The notes under the pieces: model-generated | The model's database searches: none | Told to the model about the DNA's origin: nothing | What the model saw: the letters and a program-made list of their open reading frames with translations, nothing else | Shown: positions 19,591-30,680 of the stretch, piece by piece | Position numbering within the stretch: position 1 is the stretch's first letter | Layout: the number at the start of each line of letters is the position of its first letter | Program-made: the position numbers and the translations under genes | NCBI GenBank assembly: GCA_001414345.1 | Contig: LLCB01000173.1 | Location: 1 to 64,000 of the forward strand | DNA length: 64,000 bases | From: Hymenoscyphus infarciens | Taxonomy: Eukaryota > Ascomycota > Leotiomycetes > Helotiales > Helotiaceae | Direction: 5' to 3'

Positions 19591-20600
19591 TTTCCCTCTC
19601 TTTAGTAGAGCTCGCTCTCGAGCTCTGTAGAAACCTGTGTACTTATCTATCTATATATCCTTTCTTCTACTAAGGCAGCTGTGAGATGCTAGCTCTATAA
19701 GAGCAGTAAGGTGCTAGCTCTATATAAGCAGTAAGATGCTAGCTATACGCCGAGTTACCTAAAACTCTCTATGTTCGCTCTCTAATACTAATCTATATAA
19801 TCCGCTAAGCGACTAGTATATACTTCTACGATTTTGTCGATTTCTGAAGTATAGGCTTTAAGAGCTTTCGAAACATTAGCTTTCGTAATATCAGGAGGAG
19901 GAGGAGAAGACTTCGAGAGTTGTTAGAAAACAATATAGCTAAAAGTAAGAAGGTCTGCTTGAAAAGCTTCTCTTATTAGAGCGTAGAGGGGCTCCTTAAC
20001 AGCAGAAGGCTTGGATTGAGGCTCCTTCTTATTAGCAGGAGGCTTGGATTAACTAATAACGAGCTAGATAAGCTGTCTTGTCGAAGCGTCGATTATACGA
20101 GCGTATTAATATTTCTTTTTAATAAGAGAGCTAAAGTTATATACCTAGCGTATAATATCAGAGTCTATTGTCGGAGTAGTTAGATGCTAGCTATTTGAAG
20201 AGAGAGAGAGGGAGTCTATAGACGCTAGAGAGGGGGGGATCCGAAGATGCTAGAGAGGGGTTAGATACTAGAAGAAGGGGATCCGAAGCTAGAGAGGGGT
20301 TAGATACTAGAAGGAGGTCTAATGCCAGATAGAGGTCTTGAGCTAGGTGTTGATTCAGAGGTCGCTGGCGAGGGGTCTATAAGCTATTTGAAGGGGTTCG
20401 GTGCTATAAAGAGGACCGAAGCTGTAGGGTCGTAGAGTATATACGTAGTTATCTAGGAGCTATTTGAAAAGGGAGTCCTAGAGCGTATATATAGATATCT
20501 AGGAGCCGTTTAAAAAAAGAGGGTCGTAGAGTTAGTAGTAGAGAGGCTGGAATAGAAGTAAGGTTAAGAAGCCTAATAAGAAGAGTAATCTTTAGTTTAA

Positions 20601-20761
20601 TATAATAATAAGGTAGGAGTAGAGTAGAGAAGTAGTCTATTCGTGGTTATTAACGCGAAAACTAAAGGTAAAGAGCGAAGATAGCTCTAAACGATACTAA
20701 TATATAGGATTCTGCTAGGCGGTGAGGAGTTATGTAATAGGTCTAGTCTGAAACTATTATA
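20601..20761 (+). repeat. right LTR of the TRIM-like element (161 bp)
   Basis: Same length as the left LTR and differing at only a few, mostly transition, positions. Begins TATAATAATAAGGTAGGAG and ends AAACTATTATA, followed by the AGTCT duplication. Confidence 0.85.
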
Positions 20762-21355
20762 AGTCTCTAATAGACTAAAAGTCTTTTAAAAGTAAGACTT
20801 CTTAATTATTATATATAAATATCTATACTTCTACTTCTTAATAGATTAAAAGTATTTTATATAGTAGACTTATTAATTAATAAAGTCTTTATTTATAAAG
20901 TCTCTTTTAGTTTTAAATTAATTAAAAGTCTCTTATTTATTAGATATATTAATTCGTTAATTAATTATTTTTCTCTATTCTTTTAGCTTTTAATAGACTT
21001 TAAATCTTTTATTAAATAGACTTATTAATTAATTAATTATATCTTTATATATATAGTTTTAGTTTATTATTTATCTAATATACTAGTTCTTTTATCTATT
21101 AAAGACTAAAAGTAAAAGACTTATAGTTTATAATAAACTTAATAAATAAAATAAATATTTATATTTAAATTATTAAGCTAATATATAATAGATATTAAGT
21201 TTAATATTTAATAATAAATATTAAACTCTTTTTACTTTTAAATATTAAAGCTTTATATTTCTTATTAGCTAGATAATTAATTATAATATTTCTATCTATC
21301 TTATTATATCTTTAGATTTTTATAAACAGATCTAGTCTTTTTAGTTACGTTTCTA

Positions 21356-21821
21356 AGCTCTATAGAGAAGAAAAACCGTACGCTTTTAAAATATAGGCTA
21401 CTCTATCTAAAACTACCTCTTTTTATCTCTAATTTATAACTTTTTATTACTTTATATATAAATTAGATAGTAAATTAATATCTAATAATATATTATTTAT
21501 CTCTTATACTCTCTTTACTTATAAAACCGATATATAAACCTCTTATATATATGATTTACTACTTTCTATTATATTAAAAACTTCTAAGAACTAGTTATAA
21601 CTCTCCTCTTATATATTCGTTCTCTTTAAATAGAACATTCTCTTAATAGTATAAGCTATTATCTTAATAAGAAATAGAGAGCTTAATTCTAGGCTTTTTA
21701 AATAGGCTAAATTAGTAGAATATAGGTAGGAATATAGAATATAAAAGAGGGGGAAAGGGGGTAGCTTTAGATAGAGTAGCCTATGCTTTAAAAGCGCACG
21801 GTTTTTCTTCTCTATAGAGCT
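21356..21821. mobile_element. 466-bp inverted-repeat element nested near the right TIR
   Basis: The left end AGCTCTATAGAGAAGAAAAA followed by CCGTACGCTTTTAAAA is matched in reverse complement at the right end (about 21,765-21,821), giving arms of roughly 60 bp around an AT-rich centre. No coding capacity. MITE-like; target duplication not clear. Confidence 0.65.
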
Positions 21822-21832
21822 AAGCTACTTTA

Positions 21833-22005
21833 AATGCCGTTAAAGGCCGGTTCTCCACGTAACACCTACGCGCTGACAAAGCTTAAAAGGCGACGTGGTT
21901 ATACCGACGTTAGACGAGTTATATAGCCCTTAGGAGGGCTGGTCATAACGTTATGACCTGGCCCTCCTAAGGCTCGGGCTCGCTTCTTTTTGCATGCCTG
22001 TGGTG
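21833..22005 (-). repeat. right terminal inverted repeat (173 bp)
   Basis: Reverse complement of 18,264-18,436. Contains the better-preserved form of the 45-nt palindrome (21,928-21,972). Confidence 0.85.
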
Positions 22006-22299
22006 CACGTTCCCCTCTCCCGCCTTCCCCGCTGCAACCCCAAGGATTGTACTCCGACCACTCACACCCCCACCACACCCCCTCCACCAAAAACGCCTCC
22101 TCTCTAGGTACAATAGCCTCTCCTCCTCTACAACACCCCCTACACGTACCTCCACCAAACCAGCCCCCTGAATTTAGCAATTCCTATCCCTGCCAAAGCA
22201 ACTAACCTGTTTTCATCCATACAGTAAGTAAACACCACCACCAATCAAACGATCATGACTTAATCCTACCCGATCTTCTGATTCCGAGACATTCTGGTT

Positions 22300-23135
22300 G
22301 ATGGATTTTCTGTTGCATATCGCATCTGAAAAATACAAGTTTCTGAACCCAGACTCCTTGTGAGAAAGTCAAATTCAGGGGAGCAGCTGGTCTTGTATAA
22401 TTGGCCGATTCTCTCCACGGGATTTACGGAAAGCTCCAGAACAAATCCCACTCGATCACCCAAACCTAAGACATTTCTCGCTATGTTGCACATCGCAAGC
22501 AAAAATTGCTTGTTTCTGAACTCCACGTCTATTGTGGTTGGAATCTGGATGCGGTCTTGAAAATTACATCCAAGCTCTCCCAAATCAACACCACATTCCA
22601 AGACATTCATCGGTATTATTGCATGTCGCATTTTGGAAATACAGGTTTGAACCACATATCCCATGTGAGATTTTGGGGTGTGAAATCAGGGAAGAAAGAT
22701 GCGGATTTGTAAATCCCATCCACAGATCTACCCAAATCCCATCGGATCTCCCAAATAAATACCAGAATGTAAGACATGCTCGATACTGTTGCATATCGCA
22801 TTTTGGAAATACAAGTTCTAACCCCAGCTTTGCCAGCTTTGCCGTGAAGTTTATTACTCGTTAAATCCCCTCCACAGTCTGACCCCCAAACCCTATCCAA
22901 GATCTCCCAGAAGTATGCCGAAATCCATGACACTTTCGATATTGTTGCATATCGCATTTCAGAAATACAAGTTTCTGAACCTAGAGGGGTTCTGAAATCG
23001 GGGAAGAAGGAAAGGATGCTAGGAAGTTGGAGGATCGATACCAATTCCTATCCACGATCTCCCAAAAGTATACTAGAAATCCGAGACATTCCAGATATGT
23101 TGCACATCGCATTCGAAAAATACAAGTTTTCAGAC
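22300..23135. repeat. six degenerate tandem units of about 135-175 bp
   Basis: A core GTTGCATATCGCAT followed by TTTGGAAATACAAGTTTCTG recurs, with changes, near 22,311, 22,483, 22,617, 22,789, 22,944 and 23,098. Between cores there are repeated phrases such as CCAAATCCCATC, ATCTCCCAAA and CGAGACATTC. Composition is not AT-rich, so RIP has largely spared it. On the minus strand long frames are open across several units and translate to a repeated TCISKMRYATIS-like peptide. No start or domain supports an active gene. Confidence 0.75.
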
Positions 23136-23683
23136 CCAGAAGGAGATTTGAAAGCAGGGCAGAGGATGGGATTGGGGAGCTGATCGACTAGAAATCGTCC
23201 GTGCATGAGTGCTATTTGGATGCGCGGTCTAGATTCAGTAACGATCTTTGTTTATTAAGATTGGAGTTCTTCGTAGAGGTCAGAAATGAGGATAGGTAGG
23301 TCAGGAAATATATGCTCGTATGAAACTTTGAAAGAAGTGGTTGTGTAATATATATGTATTTGTGCTGCTGTAGCAGACTGGGTATCTATCGTCTTATGGC
23401 CTGCTGTTTGGTATGGTACTGAATATAGTTCAGCATGCCAACAAGGTCTTCCTGATGATTCTCTCATCTTTTGGAAGGTTGGCCCGTCTCCGTGAAGCCA
23501 TTCCCAACATACTTTTTGCGACTCGATGGCCTTCTGACAATATTTTGAGCCAAGGAAGGGATTTGGCTGCTGCCTCGTGCTAACTACAGCATGGCAATCT
23601 GCTCCTTGGACCATTTCGGGCGCGATGTAGGCGGCGCAAGGTGATTCTCGAACTGCAACTCACTTCCATTGAGCTGGAACTTT
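23136..23683. other. NBP35 3' flank, possible short ORF on the minus strand
   Basis: A 119-aa frame at 23,255-23,614 (minus) starts at an ATG just downstream of NBP35 and is Cys/Trp-containing, but has no recognisable domain, signal peptide or neighbour support. I treat it as unproven. Confidence 0.3.
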
Positions 23684-24712
23684 TCAATCCTCTGGCAAGA
23701 CGACTTCGGCTTCGAGACCCATTTCCTCCCCAACTCTCCTCACCACATTCTTCAAAGCCGCACAAGCCGGGCTATCAGGAAATGAATCGAAGAAACTCTC
23801 TCCGTAGTCCGAAGCCATGCCAATGCGAGGATCAAGAGGTACAGCGCCTAGAAAGGGAATATTCATCTCCTTTGCCAACCCTCTCGCTCCTCCCGTCGTG
23901 GCTTGAAAGATCTGACTCTCGTGTGTACACTTGGGACAAACAAACCCCGACATATTCTCCACGATGCCCAGTATTTTGATGCCCGCCTTTCGACAGAAGT
24001 CGATTTCCTTTCGCACATCAAGAAGAGCGACTTCCTGCGGCGTAGTAAGAACCACAGCCCCATCAACACCACTCTCCTTCAAGAATGAATTGACACTCAA
24101 ATGTTCATCGCTCGTCCCAGGCGGCGTATCAACCAGCAGAAAATCCATGTCTCCCCACTCCACATCCTTCAAAAACTGTTTAATCAACCCATTCTTCTTC
24201 GGTCCCCGCCAAATCACAGCATCATCCCGATTCGGCAGCATAAACTGCACACTCATGACCCCCAGATTCTCCAACACCCAAACTGGACTCCACCCCGCGC
24301 CACTAACATGTATAGTTTCATTCTCGACCCCCATCATCTTTGGTATACTCGGACCGCAGATATCCGTGTCCATGATTCCCACCGTGTTGTCTTGGTTTGT
24401 GGCGAATGCGTGGGCGAGCAGAGATGTGAACGTGCTCTTGCCCACCCCGCCTTTGCCTGAGAGGACCAGGACTTTGTGTTTTATGCCTGAGAGGCGCGCG
24501 GTTATGAGGGAGATGTCAGGATCTGGTCCTTTGGGTGCGGAGGCACAGATTGCTTGGTTAGGACAGCCGGCGCAGGAGTCTGCTTTGCCTGCTGCTTCGG
24601 ATTCGGGGCCTGGACAGTGTTCTGGCTCGGGAGCGACAAGTTGCGGCGCGGCTTTGAGGGGGTTGGAGAGGACGTCTTCGACATTTTCGGGGGCTTCGAG
24701 GGAGGGCGCCAT
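23684..24712 (-). CDS. NBP35: NBP35 (NUBP1) cytosolic Fe-S cluster assembly P-loop scaffold
   Basis: Single exon, 342 aa from the ATG at 24,712 (ACCATCATGGCG context). The frame stays open 40 codons upstream, but the family starts here. The N-terminal motif Cys33-x13-Cys47-x2-Cys50-x5-Cys56 binds the stable 4Fe-4S cluster. The deviant Walker [10 protein letters not shown] is at residues 85-93, followed by [15 protein letters not shown] and [12 protein letters not shown]. The C-terminal CPKC pair, near residue 250, is the bridging labile cluster site shared with Cfd1. In yeast Nbp35 and Cfd1 form the CIA scaffold that builds Fe-S clusters for cytosolic and nuclear proteins. All key residues are present and the length is standard. 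Upstream lies a 498-bp region shared with the divergent GFA-domain gene. Confidence 0.95.
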   Translation of the reverse strand: MAPSLEAPENVEDVLSNPLKAAPQLVAPEPEHCPGPESEAAGKADSCAGCPNQAICASAPKGPDPDISLITARLSGIKHKVLVLSGKGGVGKSTFTSLLAHAFATNQDNTVGIMDTDICGPSIPKMMGVENETIHVSGAGWSPVWVLENLGVMSVQFMLPNRDDAVIWRGPKKNGLIKQFLKDVEWGDMDFLLVDTPPGTSDEHLSVNSFLKESGVDGAVVLTTPQEVALLDVRKEIDFCRKAGIKILGIVENMSGFVCPKCTHESQIFQATTGGARGLAKEMNIPFLGAVPLDPRIGMASDYGESFFDSFPDSPACAALKNVVRRVGEEMGLEAEVVLPED

Positions 24713-25210
24713 GATGGTGTTTGTTAGAGTGTGAACTCTGTGTTTGCGAGAGAAGGTTGCGCGCTCCAGAGTTGTGGTGAAATCAAAAGAAGTGTCAAAG
24801 TATTCTCCGGTGGTCGGATGTTTACAAAGCATCCGTTTGTAAGCGTCGAGCGGGCAACTAGGTAGGTAGCCTCAACACCGAAGCACCTCTTAGCCTTGAA
24901 AATCCTGGGGTTTCCCAAATAGGAAATAAATTCAAAAAGAGATTCGCAAACTGATATGCTCTTCGGTTTTATGTTGTTAACAAGCTTTGAAGAATCGGAC
25001 TTTGTTATGAAAGCCGAGAGACTTACGAAGAATCCTACACCATGACGTCGAAACAGGAGGTTGGAGGATCAAGAGAATTTATTTGCGAATATATAAAGTA
25101 AGTCTTTGGCACGGGAAAGCACATATATTCTCTCTCCATCATTTTCATACCTCATCTACTTCCAACTACACAATCTATCAAAATCCAATTCCCAAAGTAA
25201 TTACTACATC
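24713..25210. promoter_or_regulatory. shared divergent promoter of NBP35 and the GFA-domain gene
   Basis: 498 bp between divergent start codons. A TATA-like ATATATAAAG lies near 25,088-25,098 before the GFA gene. No other element is identified. Confidence 0.4.
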
Positions 25211-25860
25211 ATGTCCGCCGCCGCCGCCGCCGCAGATAACTCCAAGCCATATATCCCTCTTGCAAATGCAACCGGTGATGGGTGGTCGAACGAAGAAGAA
25301 GCAACCGCAACCTGTTTCTGTGGTGCTGTACAATTATCTTTCGTAAGTCCCTATCTCTATCCCAAATGTTACCATTCCACTAACACAAATTCACAGCCAA
25401 CTCAAGGACCCGGTCTAGTCGGTACCTTCATCTGTAACTGTACAGACTGTCGAAAAATCACCGCCTCAATGTTCGCATCAAACTTCACGGTTGACGACAA
25501 GTAAGTCCCCCTTTCCCCTCCTATAAAAACCCCGAATTCCCCATACCACTCTCACTAACCATCCCTAGATTCCTCAAACACCTCCGCGGCCAAGAAAACC
25601 TCAAATCCTTCGGTCAAGACAAAACTCCAGGATCCGGAAAGAAAATGACCAACTTCTTTTGTAACACCTGTGGTACCCTCATGTACCGAGTTGGTGAGGC
25701 ATTTCCCGGATTGAGCTTTCTGAGGATTGGGACCGTGGATGACTTTTCGTTGCATGAGACGAAGTTGAGACCACAGGTTGAACAGTTTACTAAGGATCGG
25801 GTGGGGTGGTTGAAGAAGGTTGAGGGGGTTGAACATTTCGAGGGGATGAGTGTTTTTTAG
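25211..25860 (+). CDS. GFA / CENP-V-type zinc protein
   Basis: Three exons: 25,211-25,342, 25,397-25,500 and 25,569-25,860; 175 aa. The start codon is followed by a GCC repeat encoding poly-Ala. Zinc ligands: CFCGAV at residues 35-40, CNCTDCRK in exon 2, and FFCNTCGTLMYR in exon 3, the usual Mss4-like arrangement of the glutathione-dependent formaldehyde-activating (GFA) family. Named members catalyse S-hydroxymethylglutathione formation, but most fungal paralogues have no tested substrate, so a small-molecule-adduct role is only possible. Intron 1 (54 bp) is stop-free and a multiple of three; splicing is preferred because it joins AVQLSF to PTQGPGLVGTFICNC. The C-terminus (GVEHFEGMSVF) is complete. 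Confidence 0.85.
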
Positions 25861-27029
25861 TCTCGCGGTAGACAATACTTCGAGTTTGTTATTCCCACTT
25901 TCTAGGGTAATTTCTCCTAAATACCTAGAGCAATTCAAAATTATTCAAGACAGTCAGAATAATCAGCTTTAATTGTACCATGCCTTCGAAAGTTGGAACA
26001 ACGGGTTATTTATTTGTAGCGGCTTTTAATGTAGAGTACCTACCTACTAGCAGGTACTTGAGAGTACTCTGTAAGACTCGGGAAATCAAATATAGTTCTT
26101 CTAGAACGTCAGAACAATTGCTTAGTCCTTCCAGAAACTTTCCAAAAGGAAAGTGCATTCAGACGAACCCCTGATGAAAGTGAAGAGGGGAATCTCTAAC
26201 TCTTCGGGAAAACAGTCACCGCTTTCCCCGGCTTTTTCTTCCGATGTCTCTTGCTCCTCTTGCTCCTCTTTCACAAGTTATATTCCGCGTTGGAATATCT
26301 CCTTTTTTCCTCAGTCAAACCACCGAACAGAATAGAGATCGCGTGCGCTGGCAGTGTGCGACGATGAGGGATTATTTGGGCAGATTGCGAATCTGTGATA
26401 TCATCAATAAAGAGGATGAACAATTGTGCCCAGAACCCCACGCTCTCGTGGCTCCCTTCCCCTCTTTGCCCTGCAGGTCAATTGCAAAACAAGATATCTA
26501 GCTACAACGACTATGATGAGCGAGGCTAGGCTATGTTTGTCTAAAGGTGCAGATATCTATAGCTGCAACTATATGCATAGAGTAAAATATAGTGGCCAGG
26601 GAAGAGGATGTTTACCCGCTCATTGGACAATGCTCTCTTTGTACATAAGCGAATTGTTGTAAGGGTGAAGAAATGGACATCGTGACCTTGACCATGCAAA
26701 CTACACGCTAACCTCCACTTTCCACATTCAACCAGCAGCACACGAAACTGCCCTGACCAAGCGGACAGATGGCAAGACACACGTTGCAACCTGCACAGTA
26801 CTTGATAGACAAGTACCAGAGTTTCCCCGCCCCAGACAAGATCTCGCAATAGCCTCACGGTCGACGCAAGGCACACAGAACTCGAGAACCCAAACAACAC
26901 TACGAGTACTACTACTACTACTACCACCACTACTACTACCACCACTACTACTACTACCAAAACACAAGCTCTCAACAGCATCGGATGCGGGACTCAACTC
27001 TCGCTCCTAAACCATAGAAAAACAACAAT
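25861..27029. other. intergenic between the GFA gene and CHO2
   Basis: About 1.2 kb without a supported gene. Several overlapping low-quality frames. An ACT/ACC trinucleotide microsatellite lies close to the CHO2 start. Confidence 0.4.
26901..26960. repeat. ACT/ACC trinucleotide microsatellite
   Basis: About 20 triplets of ACT interrupted by ACC, within 130 bp upstream of the CHO2 ATG, probably in the 5' UTR. Confidence 0.85.
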
Positions 27030-30000
27030 ATGGCTTCAACTCCAACGCCAGACGGCCTTCGAGAACGAAAGATACAAAGCCAAGCAGAAAAAATTGACTC
27101 GAGCACCAGCACCAGCACCGGCACAACCGTCTCTCCCGTCGAGAATGAGGTCGAGAAACAGAAGAAGACCTTTGGCAGAACTCCAGATGGAACCAGTGAG
27201 TCTGGACTGTCTACGGCCACCACGAATGCTCCACGACCGGGTTGAGTCCGTACTAACCATCGCCAGTCTTCACAGTTCCTCAAACCCATGATATGGTCTC
27301 GCAGCTACTCGACCCTCGACAACCCAAAAACCTCTCCGATGTCGTTGTCCTTGGCGTCCTCGCTCTGCACATGCTCGCGCTCTACCTCCTTCCATGGTCC
27401 CTCAAACGACCGGTTTTCGCGGGAATCTTCCTTTTCTGGAGGGCTTGTTATAACATAGGCATCGGATGGCTCCTCCACATACAGTCGAACCACACGCGTT
27501 TAATATCGTGGGCCAAGAAATGGAATCTCTTCGAGGACCCCGCCACGGGGAAGAATCCACGTCCATGGTTGTACAACCTCATCAAGAAGGAACTGGAAAC
27601 CAAAATCCCCGAGGACTACAAGTTTGAGGAGGCGCCGATCGAGTATAACACATGGCTGGTGTTCCGCAGAGTGGTGGATCTCATTTTGATGTGCGACTTT
27701 GTGTCATACTGTCTCTTTGCTATAGCTTGCGGGGAACGACCGGTGGGTGAGGGTTGGGGCATGTCCATAGCTCGTTGGGTGACGGGAATTATCCTGGTGG
27801 TCTTCAATCTCTGGGTCAAGTTGGATGCTCATCGTGTGGTCAAGGACTATGCGTGGTATTGGGGCGATTTCTTCTATCTCATTGACCAGGAGCTAACCTT
27901 TGATGGCGTCTTTGAAATGGCCCCTCATCCAATGTACTCGGTGGGATATGCTGGCTACTACGGCATTTCGTTGATGGCTGCGAGTTATAACGTCCTATTC
28001 ATTTCGATTATTGCTCACGCAACCCAATTCGCTTTCCTCGTATATGTCGAGAATCCACATATTGAAAAGACCTACAATCCTCCGCCGCCCCGCAAACGAG
28101 AAGACAATCCAAGCCAAAGCGACATTGACCGTGCAAATGCCTCCGCAGCTCGTAGAGAAGGAATCGAATACCATCATCACCTTGCTGAATTTCCATCTCC
28201 TGCTCCAGCAGTCCCAAAGCAACCAATCCAAACCCACAACCTGATGGGCATCGGCAACATCGACCTTTTCAGAATTACCGACCTGTCTGTTATTCTCCTC
28301 CAAGGATACGTTCTCCTGATCACCCTCTGGACCCCAAATACCCGCTTTTTCCAAGCCATCTTTGTCTTAAATGCTTTTGGTTGGCGTATTTGGTATACGG
28401 GTGGTTTAGGACTGATTCTCCATGCTCAATCCAACAAGAAGATGTGGACTAGACATTTCGTCAAGTACGGCGAGAGTACCGATGAAGCCTGGCGACAATG
28501 GAAGGGCATGTATCACCTAAGCATGGCCATGTGTTACGCCAGTTTCATTGCCGCCGCGTGGAAAATGTATTCCTTCCCCCCGGATTGGGGATATGGTCTC
28601 GTGCTGTTGAAACACATTCTTGGAACCGGGCTTGTAGCTCTACAGGTCTGGACTTCGGTTAGTATTTACGAGTCCCTTGGTGAATTTGGCTGGTTCTTTG
28701 GGGATTTCTTCTTTGACCAGGCGCCCAAGTTGACGTATAGTGGGATTTATCGTTATTTGAATAATCCGGAACGCTTCATTGGATTGGCTGGTATCTGGGG
28801 GGCGGTCTTTATCACGAGGAGCAAGACTATTTTCTTTTTGGCTCTGTTCAGTCATCTGCTTACCCTGGGTTTCATCCAATTCGTGGAGAAGCCCCACATG
28901 CAAAAGCTCTACGGGCGAGCCCTACGATCTGAAGCCGGTCTCACAAAGACTATTCGAAGCTCTCTACCACCACCTTTGAAGAAATGGCAAGGAAGCGTCG
29001 ACAAAGTTCTTGGTGAGACGAGTAACTTTGTCGAGGATTTCCTGGAAGCTGCGAGACCGAAATTCGCAGCTGGTGTTTCGACTATTATGAGAGATACCAC
29101 GGCCCTATTTAGTCAATATCCTGCTCGTCTTACCTTGACCCGTTTAGCTCCTGATTTGGCCGGTTTCGACCCAAGAGATTATTCCATTGCTATTGAGGGG
29201 ACTGCTTCTTCGGCTCTATCACAAAATGACTCCTCCACCGACAAGGAACGAACTGATCAATTCAAACCTCTCATGTTCGAGTACGGCGCGCCTATAAAAG
29301 TAAAATGGACCGCACCCGTGAACCACAGCTCGAAAGATTGGGTAGGACTTTACATGGTAGCCGACAACGCCTCTCGAGACGTCACTCGTCTTTCCTCCGC
29401 TGGACGCTGGGTAGCTACTGTTCCTAATGTATATGAGTTTACACCTGCTGATAAGGGGATCTTGACTACGAACCAAATTATCTCTGGGAAGGATCGAAAG
29501 GATGGGAGTACCCGCGACTACGCACGAGGCGAAATGCTCTTCGAGGGCGATAAACTCTTCTGGACCACGGGCGTCTTTGAATTCCGCTACCACCACGACG
29601 GAAAACACAACGTTATGTCCATTTCCCAACCCTTCGAAATCCGCATCCCGCGCTTCGATGAAGACGAAATTGTCCCCCTATCGCCATCCCCTTCTGTGGA
29701 CGTCAACAATCTTATTCGTACCGCTGTGGAGAATGCGTTACTTCCTGTTGTCCGGAACTGCTTTGATCGCGACCCGGATGTTGCACCTAATAGCGTGGAC
29801 GAGAGGTTTGGTGCGAGGGTTGAGAGGGAGGGGAAGTTTGCGAGACGCGTGGTATATGCAGTGCTTATGATGTTTGGAGTTGAGTTTGCGCCGGGAGTTG
29901 TGTTGGCTGATGCGTGTGTGAGGAAGATGGCTTGGAGGATTTGTAATGCTAAGGAGGTTTTGGTATGTCTTTTTTTTCGTTTTCTTCTTCCCTTCTGATA

Positions 30001-30167
30001 CCCCTTTTGTGGTCTCGCTTTTGGTCTCGCTTGTGGTTTCGAGATGGGGTGAAGTGAGGAAAAGAGATGCTAATTCTGATTCGCAGGCTCCTTATAGCAT
30101 GTCGAGATCGAGGGGCACTACTACTCCTAATAATGGTGGCGCTTCACCTACTACTGATAAGTTCTAG
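27030..30167 (+). CDS. CHO2: CHO2 phosphatidylethanolamine N-methyltransferase
   Basis: Three exons: 27,030-27,195, 27,267-29,962 and 30,087-30,167; 980 aa. Intron 1 (71 bp, CTAAC branch site) joins FGRTPDGT to [20 protein letters not shown]; intron 2 (124 bp) adds a Ser/Thr-rich tail. After a short cytosolic N-terminus come many hydrophobic segments in two homologous PEMT halves: the first around residues 65-260 with [13 protein letters not shown], the second around residues 375-565 with [13 protein letters not shown] soluble C-terminal domain follows ([19 protein letters not shown]), as in yeast Cho2. In yeast this ER enzyme makes the first SAM-dependent methylation of phosphatidylethanolamine on the route to phosphatidylcholine. 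Length and architecture are standard; ER localisation is inferred from family and topology. Confidence 0.94.
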
Positions 30168-30680
30168 ACTTTCTACTACTCTCATCTCGCTTCTAGATTT
30201 ATAAACTAAATTTCTAAACTTGGGTAAATTCCGGAAGTCGAATTTGAGAAGGCGAGGAGCGTGGGTAGAAGAGGGTCTGGGGAGTGTGGTAGAAACTTGG
30301 GTGGGAAATTTGATCATTGTTTGGAGATACCCTGTTTGTGTGTTGGCATTGAGCATGGATTCTCGTCTACCTCTTATTCTTGTGCTTATTTTGGCATTTA
30401 GTGCTAAGCATGATTCGTAGTCTTTTGTTGGGGGGGGGGGGCGGGGAATAGGATTTTTACATCCCGACTACATAGGCTTTTTTCCAAGTTCGGAAGTTGA
30501 GCTGAATTGGAGATATTGTTTTCCTTCCTGTCGTGCGACACTAGTTCGAGTTTTGTTTTTTTGTCTGCTTGATTCGGAGTTTACAGCTAAACTGCAATTG
30601 TGCGAGAAGATTAGGACATTTGAAGACTGGACTGTTTTATTGTCCTAACCCTTCTCGATTAATGGTTATGATTATTAGCA
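30168..30680. other. CHO2 3' flank with a poly-G run
   Basis: Ordinary sequence with a G-rich tract at about 30,429-30,446. No gene recognised. Ends at an abrupt shift to AT-rich island sequence. Confidence 0.5.

Larger units (their letters stand above)
19430..20761. mobile_element. TRIM-like LTR element, 1,332 bp, with AGTCT target duplication
   Basis: Two direct repeats of exactly 161 bp (19,430-19,590 and 20,601-20,761) flank a 1,010-bp interior. Element ends are TATAAT...ATTATA or close variants. The 5-bp sequence AGTCT directly precedes the left LTR (19,425-19,429) and follows the right LTR (20,762-20,766), as expected of a retroviral-type integrase. The interior has no gag or pol frame and holds short internal repeats (GATGCTAGCTCTATAAGAGCAG units near 19,685-19,745; GATCCGAAG...GCTAGAGAGGGG units near 20,230-20,310). 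Size and content fit a terminal-repeat retrotransposon in miniature. It is less AT-shifted than its surroundings, so it is probably younger. A related solo LTR sits at 41,108-41,273. Confidence 0.8.
18264..22005. mobile_element. 3.74-kb element with 173-bp terminal inverted repeats, containing nested insertions
   Basis: Arms 18,264-18,436 and 21,833-22,005 are near-identical reverse complements, starting CACCACAGGCATGC on the left and ending GCATGCCTGTGGTG on the right. Most differences are C/T or G/A transitions. CGTTCCCC is present outside both ends (18,256-18,263 and, after two extra bases, 22,008-22,015), a candidate 8-bp target duplication as made by hAT-type transposases. The interior is strongly AT-rich and carries no transposase frame. 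It contains a tandem array, a TRIM-like LTR element and a smaller inverted-repeat element, each listed separately. It is best read as a RIP-killed non-autonomous DNA transposon used as a landing site by later elements. The superfamily is not proven. Confidence 0.75.

Noticed and set aside
18264..22005. A CRISPR-like reading of the regularly spaced 30-bp units
   Set aside because: Units are contiguous with no unique spacers, the setting is eukaryotic, and the AT-rich units fit a decayed tandem array.
21899..22205. Short frames across the right TIR and its flank
   Set aside because: They follow repeat sequence with no start context or domain.
23255..23614. 119-aa minus-strand ORF downstream of NBP35
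   Set aside because: No recognisable domain, signal or homology cue; may be the NBP35 3' UTR. Kept only as a note.
23931..24734. 267-codon plus-strand frame opposite NBP35
   Set aside because: Antisense shadow of a strongly supported gene.
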